Made by a program: the position numbers and the translations under genes | The notes under the pieces: generated by a model | What the model was told of the DNA's origin: nothing | Databases searched by the model: none | Seen by the model: the letters and a program-made list of their open reading frames with translations, nothing else | Shown: piece after piece, positions 19,155 to 27,167 of the stretch | Layout of the letters: every line of letters starts with the position of its first letter | How positions within the stretch are numbered: the first letter of the stretch is position 1 | Assembly: GCA_944390285.1 (NCBI GenBank) | Contig: CALXPN010000004.1 | Location: 62,001-126,000, forward strand | Direction: 5' to 3' | Length of the DNA: 64,000 nucleotides | Origin: an uncultured Clostridia bacterium | GTDB lineage: Bacteria; Bacillota; Clostridia; TANB77; CAG-508

Positions 19155-20219
19155 CTACTCTGATGCTTTCTGTGTTACTTGAGTATCACCATTTATATAA
19201 ATTACTTGCCCATCTTCGGCAATAATAATTTCCATATTTGGTAATATTTCACTCATAGCATCTAGGTACAGCTTTTCTTTAACTGTTTTTGGATTTGAAG
19301 CATATTCTGTAAAAAGTGCTTCAAAGGAAGCTACTTCTTCTTTTGCTTCATTTATCCTAACAGTTTTGGTTGCTTCTGCATTTTGTTTGATTTCTTCTGC
19401 CTTTGCTTCAGCAGCAGGAATCTGAGTGTTTGTATATGCATTTGCCTCATTTACTGCTGTGTCAGCATTTTGTTTTGCATCCTCAACTGCTTTAAATGCC
19501 TGCGCTACCTCTGATGTAGGAGGTTCAGAATCTTGAATTGTTATATTCTGAATCTCAAGACCAGTATTACTACTGGCAAGTTCTTTCTGAATATCCTCAA
19601 AAACACTCGTTTCAATTTGGACTTTCTCTGTAGTCATCACTCCATCAATGTTATGTTGTCCAACATTGTTTCTAATGGCGCTTTGAGAGATATTATTCAA
19701 AATACCTTCAGGATTATCTGTACTGTAATGATATGCAATTGGATCTACAATCCGATATTCCAGATAAAAATCTATGTTTACAAAGTTAAAATCACTTGTA
19801 ATCATTAAACTATCTGTTTCAATACTCTCATCCGTATCTTCAGAATACCCAATTGCCATCCCTTTTGTTGTGGCATCATATATAAATTTTTGACTCACAA
19901 ATGGGATTTTAAAATGAATTCCAGCAGAATCAATTATCGTGTTTTTTCCAAACACACTTGTAAAACCGATTTCTTTTTCGGAAGTATTGTAAATACTCGT
20001 TAAAAATCCAATAAGTATTACAATTGCAAAATATCCGCCAATTATAAATGGTTTTAAACTTAATATTTTCCGCCAGATTTCAAATTCATCATAAGAATTA
20101 TATTCATAAGAATTAAACCCTGATGAATTTTCTGTCTCCTTTGCAGGTATCCTTCTTATGGTGGCAAAACCTGTAAATAATAGTATCATAACTATTATTA
20201 AGATTGTCAAAAGTATCAT
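19155..20219 (-). CDS. hflK: HflK-like SPFH/band-7 membrane protein
   Basis: 354 residues. TM segments lie at about 1-16 and 50-68, followed by an SPFH domain with a segment like FTSVFGKN and IHFKIPFVSQ and an Ala/Glu coiled coil (about 235-290). It is the partner of HflC, downstream. Base composition is higher in G+C than in its neighbours. It has two in-frame CGG codons (in EIWRKI and LEYRIVD) read through as Arg with no frame break, unlike the native genes of this window. A TTGCAA-17-TATAAT promoter precedes it, and a terminator follows the pair. The two genes look like a transferred cassette. Confidence 0.85.
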   Translation of the reverse strand: MILLTILIIVMILLFTGFATIRRIPAKETENSSGFNSYEYNSYDEFEIWRKILSLKPFIIGGYFAIVILIGFLTSIYNTSEKEIGFTSVFGKNTIIDSAGIHFKIPFVSQKFIYDATTKGMAIGYSEDTDESIETDSLMITSDFNFVNIDFYLEYRIVDPIAYHYSTDNPEGILNNISQSAIRNNVGQHNIDGVMTTEKVQIETSVFEDIQKELASSNTGLEIQNITIQDSEPPTSEVAQAFKAVEDAKQNADTAVNEANAYTNTQIPAAEAKAEEIKQNAEATKTVRINEAKEEVASFEALFTEYASNPKTVKEKLYLDAMSEILPNMEIIIAEDGQVIYINGDTQVTQKASE

Positions 20220-20321
20220 ACTATTCTCCCTTTCATTTTTATTTTTGCTTCTGGAAATATTTACTTTTCAATGTACAATAACTCTCCTTTCTTTCTGAGT
20301 TTTTGAAAAAACTCATTTATT

Positions 20322-20350
20322 ATTATAGCATATTAATAACCTTTTTGCAA
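20322..20350 (-). promoter_or_regulatory. Promoter of hflK-hflC
   Basis: On the minus strand, TTGCAA (20345-20350) and TATAAT (20322-20327) are separated by 17 bases. A GAGTTTTTTCAAAAACTC hairpin follows in the leader. Confidence 0.65.
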
Positions 20351-20404
20351 ACTTATGTAAATTTACATTCTTTTAAATTAATAAATAAAATTTTCATTTT
20401 ATAA

Positions 20405-20447
20405 AAAAAACCGTACATATATTAAAATTATGTACGGCATTTTTTTA
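20405..20447. terminator. Terminator after corA
   Basis: A nine-base inverted repeat, CCGTACATA and TATGTACGG, is flanked by A and T runs on both sides. It ends corA on the minus strand. Confidence 0.85.
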
Positions 20448-20448
20448 A

Positions 20449-21399
20449 TTATTTTAACATATCTCTTTTGTTAAGTAATAATGCAACAACAGCTGTTGTA
20501 ATTATCGCAACAAAAATCATTATTATAAAACCATATTCATTATTTTGAAATGGTAAATTAACATTCATTCCCCAAAAACTAGAAATCATTGTTGGAACAG
20601 CTAATATAATTGTAATTGATGTTAATGTTTTCATAACTACATTTAGGTTATTTGAAATGATTGAAGCATAAGCATCCATTGTACCATTCAAAATATTATT
20701 ATAGATTTGTGCCATTTCTATTGCCTGTCTATTTTCAGTAATTGCGTCTTCTAGTATGTCCTCATCCTCATCATATAACTTTATAATTTTTCCTCTTAAA
20801 GTTTTTTCCATTACAAGTTCATTAGATTTTAAAGATGTTGCAAAATATACCAAACTCTTCTCTAAACTAAGCATTTTTAAAAGTTCTCTATTCTTCATAG
20901 AATTTTTTAAAATATATTCTGCAATTTCAGTTTCTTTATTGATTTGTTTTAGGTATGTTAAATAATATGAAGCATTAAAAAACAAAATTTGAAAAATAAA
21001 TCTTGATTTTTTATATGTTTGAAAATTTTTTATTTTTCCTCTTTCAAAATCTTCTATAACTCTATTTTTTCTCAGTGAAACTGTAATAAAAAAATCATCT
21101 CTTACAACTATCATCCCAAGTGGCATTGTTGTAAAAATTTCGGTATTATCTCTTTTTTCTATAATCGGTACATCTACTATAAATAAAATTGTATTATCAT
21201 CCTCTTCTGTTTCAATTCTAGCTTTTTCCTCAAAATCTAATGCATATCTTATAAATTGATCTTGTATATTCACATTATGACATACCTCTCTTATCTCTTC
21301 TTCTGTTGGACTTACCATATTTATCCAACAACCTCTTTTATATTCTTGCACTTCTTTAAATTCATTTATTAATGGATCTGTATTATATATTTTTATCAT
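20449..21399 (-). CDS. corA: CorA-family Mg2+/divalent cation channel
   Basis: 316 residues, the usual CorA length. It has a cytoplasmic alpha/beta N-terminal domain, a long helical stalk (about 130-250), two C-terminal TM helices, and the signature loop. The loop reads WGMNVNLPF, with the GMN motif between TM1 and TM2, and a basic C-terminal KR tail follows. It moves Mg2+ or Co2+ across the membrane as a pentamer. ATG 21399 has an AGGAGAAA Shine-Dalgarno. It follows the pseudouridine synthase gene by 18 bases and may share its transcript. Confidence 0.93.
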   Translation of the reverse strand: MIKIYNTDPLINEFKEVQEYKRGCWINMVSPTEEEIREVCHNVNIQDQFIRYALDFEEKARIETEEDDNTILFIVDVPIIEKRDNTEIFTTMPLGMIVVRDDFFITVSLRKNRVIEDFERGKIKNFQTYKKSRFIFQILFFNASYYLTYLKQINKETEIAEYILKNSMKNRELLKMLSLEKSLVYFATSLKSNELVMEKTLRGKIIKLYDEDEDILEDAITENRQAIEMAQIYNNILNGTMDAYASIISNNLNVVMKTLTSITIILAVPTMISSFWGMNVNLPFQNNEYGFIIMIFVAIITTAVVALLLNKRDMLK

Positions 21400-21417
21400 A
21401 ACTTTTTCTCCTACTAC

Positions 21418-22098
21418 TTAATTTTCTTCTAAAATTTTCCAGCTTCCTATTTTTTCTGGATAATCTTCAAATTCCATTATTTCTTTTTTCGTAGGATGGA
21501 GAAAACTTAAATAATATGCCCAAAGAGCAAGATTTTTTCCTCTCCCTCTTGTACCATATTTTTGATCACCATATAAACTATGATTTCTACTTGCAAATTG
21601 AACTCTTATTTGATGATGTCTTCCTGTTTGCAAATTAACTTTTACAACAGATAAATCAATTTCTTTGTTATACTTTAAAACTTCATAATCTAAAATAGCT
21701 TCTTTTGCATTTTTAGTTTCTTTTTTTACTACTTTACTTATATTATTTTTTTGATTTTTTAATAAATAATCTTTCCAAGTATCTTTTTCTTTTTCAAGTT
21801 TTCCATCTACGATACATAAATATTTTTTATGAATTTTCTTTTCCCTAACTTGCTCACTTAACCTCGAGGCGGATTTTGAAGTTTTTGCAAATACCATAAC
21901 ACCACCAGTTGGTCTATCTAATCTATGAACTAATCCTAAATATACATCACCTGGTTTATTATATTTTTCTTTTATATATCTTTTTATTATTGTTAACATA
22001 TCCTCATCACCTGTTTTATCTCCTTGTGATGGAATATTCACCGGTTTTTCTACAACAATAATATGGTTATCTTCATATAATACTTTTAATTTTTCCAT
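21418..22098 (-). CDS. RluA-family 23S rRNA/tRNA pseudouridine synthase
   Basis: 226 residues. The catalytic motif GLVHRLDRPTGG with the essential Asp is visible at about 63-74. QTGRHHQIRVQFA and GDQKYG are the other RluA-family motifs. There is no S4 domain at the N-terminus, so it is a short RluA-type enzyme. It isomerises uridine to pseudouridine in RNA, and the exact site cannot be told from sequence. It lies 15 bases after the SAM methyltransferase gene, forming a small RNA-modification cluster. Confidence 0.92.
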   Translation of the reverse strand: MEKLKVLYEDNHIIVVEKPVNIPSQGDKTGDEDMLTIIKRYIKEKYNKPGDVYLGLVHRLDRPTGGVMVFAKTSKSASRLSEQVREKKIHKKYLCIVDGKLEKEKDTWKDYLLKNQKNNISKVVKKETKNAKEAILDYEVLKYNKEIDLSVVKVNLQTGRHHQIRVQFASRNHSLYGDQKYGTRGRGKNLALWAYYLSFLHPTKKEIMEFEDYPEKIGSWKILEEN

Positions 22099-22113
22099 AT
22101 CAATTTTTCCTTT

Positions 22114-22977
22114 TTAAATTTCCCATCTTCCATATATACCACATGGTAATACTAAATCAGAATTTTTCATAGGAAGTCCAATTTCTCCTGAAGACAATTT
22201 ACCATTTTCTAGTCTTAATTTTATTCTCAAAATATTTTCTAGAACTTTTGATGAAATTCCTGTTGTATATGAATTTATTAAGAAAAATAACGGATTATCT
22301 GATAACACTTTTGAGCATAGTTCTACTAAATCTGCTATATTATTTTCAAATTGCCAAACTTCCCCATTCTTTCCTCTTCCATATGACGGTGGATCCATTA
22401 TAATCGCATCATATTTATTTTGTCTTCTTATTTCTCTTTGTACAAATTTTGTAACATCATCTACAATAAATCTTACTGGTCTTTCTCCTAATCCTGATGA
22501 ATTTATATTTTCTTTTGCCCAAGATACCATACCTTTTGAAGCATCTACATGGCACACTTTTGCACCTGCATAACTACAAGCAACTGTTGCTCCTCCTGTA
22601 TAGGCAAATAAATTTAGAACATTTATATCTTTTCTTTTTGATGATTTTATTTTTTTTATCATCCAATCCCAATTAACAGCTTGTTCGGGAAATAATCCTG
22701 TATGCTTAAATCCCATTGGTTTTATATTAAAAGTTAACTCTTTATAATGTATTTTCCATGATTCTGGAACTTTTTTATTATATTTCCAACCTCCACCTCC
22801 ACTATTACTTCTATTATATCTAGCATTTGCAAATTTCCACTTTTCAGGAAAACTCTTTTCTTTCCAAATAATTTGAGGATCTGGTCTTATTAAAATTATA
22901 TTATTCCACTTTTCTAATTTTTCACCATTTGCCATATCTTGAATTTCATATTCTTTCCAATCAGTTGCTAAATTCAT
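22114..22977 (-). CDS. Class I SAM-dependent rRNA methyltransferase (RlmI/RlmK-like)
   Basis: 287 residues with a Rossmann-type core: VLNLFAYTGGATVACSYAGA is motif I, the acidic strand end is CHVDASKG, and IIMDPPSYGRG is the catalytic motif IV of RlmI/RlmK-like 23S rRNA methyltransferases. No PUA domain is present, so it is a short member. It lies between ispH and the pseudouridine synthase, at an 8-base gap from ispH on the same strand. The substrate base is not determinable here. Confidence 0.88.
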   Translation of the reverse strand: MNLATDWKEYEIQDMANGEKLEKWNNIILIRPDPQIIWKEKSFPEKWKFANARYNRSNSGGGGWKYNKKVPESWKIHYKELTFNIKPMGFKHTGLFPEQAVNWDWMIKKIKSSKRKDINVLNLFAYTGGATVACSYAGAKVCHVDASKGMVSWAKENINSSGLGERPVRFIVDDVTKFVQREIRRQNKYDAIIMDPPSYGRGKNGEVWQFENNIADLVELCSKVLSDNPLFFLINSYTTGISSKVLENILRIKLRLENGKLSSGEIGLPMKNSDLVLPCGIYGRWEI

Positions 22978-22985
22978 AATATCTC

Positions 22986-23888
22986 CTATTTTTCTTTTAA
23001 TAAATTTATTACATCATCAATATCTTTTTGTGGTGTAGAAGCTCCTGCCATAACACCCACTTTTTCTATTCCAGAAAAATCCGCATTTTTTAATTCTTCT
23101 GCAGTTTCCACAAAATAAACTTGTCCACAATTTTTCTCAGATATTTTAGCAAGTTCTTTTGAATTCGCACTATGTTTTCCACCAATTACAACCATACTGT
23201 TTACAATTTTTGAAATCTCTTCTACTTCTTTTTGTCTTTTTTCTGTTGCATTACACAATGTTTTATCTTTTATAATATTGAATTCCACAAAATTTTTTTC
23301 TATTTCTAAAGCTAGTTCTTCAAATTCTTTATCTCCAAAAGTTGTTTGACTGACTATATAAACCTGTCTTAAATTACTTTTTTCACATTCAATATAAGCA
23401 TCTAATATATCATCTTCTGATTCTATAACATAACTATTTTTTCCAGAAAATCCTTTTGTTCCAATTACTTCTGGATGTTTTTTATTTCCTAAAATAATTA
23501 TAAAATAATTTTCTTTTTTTTCTTTTACTTTATCATGAATTATTTTTACATTCCCACATGTTAAATCTATAATTTTTAAATTCTTTTTTTCTGCTTTTTC
23601 ATAACTAATTTCTGGTTCTCCATGTGCTCTAAAAATTACATTTTCTCCATTTGGTATATCTTCTATATTATTCACTGTAATCATACCTTTATTTTCCAAT
23701 GATTTTATAACTTGTCCATTATGAATAATTTCTCCTAAACAATATACCTCTTTTTTTTCTTTTAGAGCTATTTCAGCTTTTTTTATTGTATTTTTTACTC
23801 CAGGACAAAAACCTGATAATTTTCCAACTATTATTTCCACTTTTTCCTCTTTTATATTATAAAATTTCTTTAATTCCAGTATTTTCAA
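22986..23888 (-). CDS. ispH: IspH (LytB), HMBPP reductase
   Basis: 300 residues from the upstream TTG (23888), or 284 from a GTG at 23840, which is where the conserved family region begins (VEIIVGKLSGFCPGV). Both have plausible ribosome sites. Three Fe-S cysteines are visible, in GFCPGV, DLTCGN and LCNATEKRQ, with the QTTF motif and a GGKHSANS segment. It catalyses the last step of the MEP isoprenoid pathway. No S1 domain extension is present. It is followed by the methyltransferase gene at 8 bases. Confidence 0.93.
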   Translation of the reverse strand: MKILELKKFYNIKEEKVEIIVGKLSGFCPGVKNTIKKAEIALKEKKEVYCLGEIIHNGQVIKSLENKGMITVNNIEDIPNGENVIFRAHGEPEISYEKAEKKNLKIIDLTCGNVKIIHDKVKEKKENYFIIILGNKKHPEVIGTKGFSGKNSYVIESEDDILDAYIECEKSNLRQVYIVSQTTFGDKEFEELALEIEKNFVEFNIIKDKTLCNATEKRQKEVEEISKIVNSMVVIGGKHSANSKELAKISEKNCGQVYFVETAEELKNADFSGIEKVGVMAGASTPQKDIDDVINLLKEK

Positions 23889-23944
23889 ATATCTCCACTA
23901 TTTTATTATACTATAGAATACAAACAAAAGTAAAGTAGTTTTTT

Positions 23945-24049
23945 CTAAATCATATTTAAAACAACAACAAAACTATATAATAAATATCCTAAAATAATAA
24001 AACTAATAGTAGTAACTCCTATTAATAATCCTAAAAAAAACTTATTCAT
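23945..24049 (-). CDS. 34-residue single-TM peptide
   Basis: A short frame of 34 codons from ATG 24049 that begins MNKFFLGLLIGVTT. Nearly the whole peptide is one hydrophobic helix. Support comes from an excellent Shine-Dalgarno, AAGGAG, seven bases before the ATG, and from its place in an otherwise unexplained gap between uvrC and ispH. I do not recognise it. It could be a small membrane regulator or a type I toxin-like peptide, but no antisense RNA is evident. Confidence 0.45.
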   Translation of the reverse strand: MNKFFLGLLIGVTTISFIILGYLLYSFVVVLNMI

Positions 24050-24130
24050 AAACTTTCTCCTTTGTACACATATTTTATTATTATATATTCAATAATTTTA
24101 AAAATATGATATTTTTTCTTTATAATGTAT

Positions 24131-24177
24131 AAAAAAATAAATGTAAACAATATTTATATGTCTACATTTATTTTTTA
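24131..24177 (-). terminator. Terminator of uvrC, overlapping its stop codon
   Basis: Perfect 14-base arms (24132-24145 and 24163-24176) with a T run on the minus strand. The upstream arm includes the uvrC stop codon. Confidence 0.85.
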
Positions 24178-25971
24178 CAATTCTTCTTTTATTTTTTCTG
24201 CCAAAGCTAAATTTATACCTTTTACTTGAATTAAATCTTCTATTTGTGCTTCTTTAATTTTTTTCACACTTCCAAATTTCTTTAAAAGTGCTGTTCTTTT
24301 TTTCTCACCAATTCCATCAATATAATCTAATTTAGATTTAGTCATCTCTTTATCACGAACTTTTCTATGATATTCAATAGCTGTTTTGTGAACTTCATCC
24401 TGTAAATTTGTAATAAAATTAAATAATTTCTCTGAAATTAAAAATTCAATTCTATTTTCATCAATTAAAGCTCTAGTTGAATGTTTATCATCTTTAACCA
24501 TACCAAATACTGGTATTTCAACACCTACAGTTTTCATTGCCGATTTAATTGCTCTTATTTGTGTTATTCCACCATCTGCTAAAATTAAATCTGGTAAAGT
24601 TCCAAACCCACCTTTAGGATTTTCAAGAGAATGTCTTAATCTTCTTGTTACCACTTCTTCCATACATTTCGGATCATCTTGTCCATAAACAGTTTTTATT
24701 TTAAATCTTCTTGATAGATTTCTTTTAATAACACCATTTTGAGCGACACACATACCTGCTACAATAAAATTACCTGAAATATTTGATATATCAAAACTTT
24801 CGATTTTAAGTGGCATAGTGTCTAAATCCAATACATCTCTTAATTCTGTTAAAATCTCTGTTTTATCTTTTAATTTATTTTCTAAAGTTATTTTACTATT
24901 AAGTTCTGCCATTTCTACAAATCTTAGTTTTTCGCCTTTTTGAGGAGTTTTAAGCTCGACTTTTCTATTTCCAATATTTGAAAGCCAATTTTCCAATGCT
25001 TGTTTTTCTTCTAAATCATATCTAAGCATAATTTTACTTGGAAAATCTTTTCTATCTATATAATATTGTTTTATAAATCCAGATACAATTTCATCTTCAT
25101 TCATATCTTTAAGATCATCAAAAAAATAATGCTCTCTTCCTATCATTTTACTATTTCTAATAAAGAACATTTCTATACAAACTGTAACTTCATTTTTATA
25201 AAGACCAATTACATCTATATTGTTTTCTGAAATATTAGAAACCTTTTGTTTTTCTGAAACTCTTTCTATTGCTAAAATTCTATCTCGTACAGTTGCTGCC
25301 TTTTCAAATTCCAGATTCTCAGATAATCTATTCATTTCGATTTCTAAATTTTTAATGATTTTATCTATTTTTCCATCTAGCAACATACAAATTTGGTCTA
25401 TTTGTTTTCTATAATCTTCTTTTGAAACATACCCCATACAAGGTGCTAAACATTTTTTTATATGATAGTTTAAACATGCCCTATCTTGATTTTTAAAATT
25501 TTTACATTGTCTTATTTGAAATTTCTCTTTTATGAAATTTACCATTTCTTTAGCTGCAGAAACATTTGGATAAGGACCAAAATATTTTGCACCATCATTT
25601 TGGATTCTTCTTGTCATAAAAACACCTGGATAATCAGATTTCACATCCACTTTTATATAAGGATAAGTTTTATCATCTTTTAGAAGAACATTAAATTTTG
25701 GTCTATATTTTTTTATTAAATTACATTCTAATATAAGAGCTTCATCTTCATTTCCAACAACTATATATTCAAAATGATCAATTAAAGAAACCATTTTTTC
25801 AATTCTTGGTGTTTTATTATTTTTTCTAAAATACTGTCTTACTCTATTTTTTAAAACTACAGCTTTACCAACATATATTACAGTATTTGATTTGTCACGC
25901 ATTATATAAACACCTGGTTTATCTGGAAGTTTTTTTAGCTCTTCTTCTATATCAAACATCCTATTCTCCAA
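24175..25971 (-). CDS. uvrC: Excinuclease ABC subunit C
   Basis: 598 residues, full length. GIY-YIG nuclease domain with GVYIMRD and IYVGKA (about 17-40), a Cys-rich segment with CLNYHIKKCLAPC (about 165-180), a UVR domain (about 205-240), the RNase H-like C-terminal nuclease with DISNISG and LADGG motifs, and tandem helix-hairpin-helix motifs at the end (IDGIGEKK, VKGI). It makes both incisions in nucleotide excision repair. The gene is separated from hpt by a 265-base gap that contains the inverted-repeat element at 26013-26195. Confidence 0.97.
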   Translation of the reverse strand: MENRMFDIEEELKKLPDKPGVYIMRDKSNTVIYVGKAVVLKNRVRQYFRKNNKTPRIEKMVSLIDHFEYIVVGNEDEALILECNLIKKYRPKFNVLLKDDKTYPYIKVDVKSDYPGVFMTRRIQNDGAKYFGPYPNVSAAKEMVNFIKEKFQIRQCKNFKNQDRACLNYHIKKCLAPCMGYVSKEDYRKQIDQICMLLDGKIDKIIKNLEIEMNRLSENLEFEKAATVRDRILAIERVSEKQKVSNISENNIDVIGLYKNEVTVCIEMFFIRNSKMIGREHYFFDDLKDMNEDEIVSGFIKQYYIDRKDFPSKIMLRYDLEEKQALENWLSNIGNRKVELKTPQKGEKLRFVEMAELNSKITLENKLKDKTEILTELRDVLDLDTMPLKIESFDISNISGNFIVAGMCVAQNGVIKRNLSRRFKIKTVYGQDDPKCMEEVVTRRLRHSLENPKGGFGTLPDLILADGGITQIRAIKSAMKTVGVEIPVFGMVKDDKHSTRALIDENRIEFLISEKLFNFITNLQDEVHKTAIEYHRKVRDKEMTKSKLDYIDGIGEKKRTALLKKFGSVKKIKEAQIEDLIQVKGINLALAEKIKEEL

Positions 25972-26012
25972 TCATTTAATTAAAAACTTTATACATTTAA
26001 TTATAAACTATT

Positions 26013-26195
26013 TTTACTAAATATTATTATAAAATAAATTCAAGTATCGCGTAAGCGACCAAACGAGCTTTAGCGAGTGCGAAATGGAGCAACTTTCATA
26101 TGTTATTTTTCTAAATTTTATTTTATAAAATTTAGAAAAGTCTAAGTTGCGACAGCAAGATACTAAAAATTTATTTTATAATAATATTTAGTAAA
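26013..26195. repeat. 183-bp element bounded by 28-bp perfect inverted repeats (element A)
   Basis: The arms at 26013-26040 and 26168-26195 are exact reverse complements (28 bp). Nested inside are AGTATC/GATACT (26043-26048, 26159-26164), GCAACTT/AAGTTGC (26089-26095, 26144-26150) and a perfect 15-bp-arm hairpin at 26107-26139. The left interior is unusually G+C-rich, with repeated GCGTAAGCGA and TTTAGCGAG motifs. No open frame and no clear target-site duplication are present. It may be a mobile MITE-like repeat, or a structured RNA or terminator after hpt. Confidence 0.75.
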
Positions 26196-26236
26196 TTAAG
26201 AATATTTCTTAATGTATAACTTTTAAAAATTTTAAC

Positions 26237-26752
26237 TTATTCTAAATAACCTACATAAGGTATATTTCTTCCTTTTTCATCATAATCAAATCCATAACCA
26301 ACTATAAATTTATTTGGAATTACAAAACCTGTATAATCTACATCAATATCTACTATTCTTCTTTCTTTTTTATCCATAAGAACAGCAATTTTTACACTTT
26401 TAGGATTTTTAGTTTGTAAATATTCTTTTAAATATTTTAAAGTCCTTCCCGAATCTATTATATCTTCAACTATAAGCACATTTTTTCCTTCTATACTATT
26501 ATCTAAATCTTTTTTTACTATTATATTTCCTGTGCTTTCTGTTCCAGTATAGCTAGATACTTGCATAACCTCTAAAGTAATAGGTGTTTTCATTTTTTTT
26601 ACCAAATCTACAGTAAAAAATATTGCACCTTTTAAAACTGAAATTATAACTATTTCATCTGTACCTTCATAATCCTTATCAATTTGTTCTGCTACTTCTT
26701 TAATTCTTTTTTGAAGCTCTTCTTCTTCATACATAACTTTTAAATTATCCAT
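26237..26752 (-). CDS. hpt: Hypoxanthine phosphoribosyltransferase
   Basis: 171 residues, typical length. It has the PRPP-binding motif VLIVEDIIDSGRTL (about 95-108), the flexible-loop SSYTGTEST region and a C-terminal VGYGFDYDEKGRNIPYVG. It salvages hypoxanthine and guanine to IMP and GMP. A promoter with 17-base spacing precedes it. Transcription appears to end at or in the inverted-repeat element downstream. There is no tilS or ftsH next to it, unlike in Bacillus. Confidence 0.95.
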   Translation of the reverse strand: MDNLKVMYEEEELQKRIKEVAEQIDKDYEGTDEIVIISVLKGAIFFTVDLVKKMKTPITLEVMQVSSYTGTESTGNIIVKKDLDNSIEGKNVLIVEDIIDSGRTLKYLKEYLQTKNPKSVKIAVLMDKKERRIVDIDVDYTGFVIPNKFIVGYGFDYDEKGRNIPYVGYLE

Positions 26753-26779
26753 TTATAACTCCTTTAACTAATATAATTT

Positions 26780-26808
26780 ATTATATTACATTTAATTTTT
26801 TCTGTAAA
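26780..26808 (-). promoter_or_regulatory. Promoter of hpt
   Basis: On the minus strand, TTTACA (26803-26808) and TATAAT (26780-26785) are 17 bases apart, about 28 bases upstream of the ATG. Confidence 0.65.
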
Positions 26809-26832
26809 TAAATTTGTTCACAAAAAATTCAT

Positions 26833-26861
26833 TTGACATTTTATATTATTTTTCATATTAT
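26833..26861 (+). promoter_or_regulatory. Promoter of glmS
   Basis: TTGACA (26833-26838) and TATTAT (26856-26861) are spaced 17 bases apart, upstream of the ribozyme. Confidence 0.75.
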
Positions 26862-26929
26862 ATAAAAAAATAGGAAGTTAAACTTTTTATAACTTAATGT
26901 AAGCACAAAAGAAAGGAGATTTAAATTAA

Positions 26930-27084
26930 AACAAAGGTTAGCGCCAGAACTATAAAAATAGTTGACGAGGTCTAGAGTTATCGAAATATTCGGCGGATGC
27001 TCTAGTGGTACAATTACTACCATAGATTAAATCTAAAAAATAGTAGAAATATTATAACAGAAATTTAATCAGTAATTATGCTTA
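26930..27084 (+). ncRNA. glmS ribozyme/riboswitch
   Basis: The catalytic core is visible in order: AGCGCCAGAACT (cleavage expected just 5' of G26941), GTTGACGAGG, AGAGTTATCGAAA and TTCGGCGGATG, followed by the P3/P4 region. These are the invariant blocks of the glmS self-cleaving riboswitch. It binds glucosamine-6-phosphate as cofactor and cleaves the glmS mRNA when product is plentiful. GTAAGCA and TGCTTAC near its ends can pair. A second hairpin, AGAACTAGA/TCTAGTTCT (27096-27148), lies between the ribozyme and the Shine-Dalgarno. Confidence 0.95.
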
Positions 27085-27167
27085 CACCTATTTTTAGAAC
27101 TAGATTTTTGAATAATATACTTATTCTTAAAATTTATTTTCTAGTTCTTATAAGAAAGGTGGTTTTT

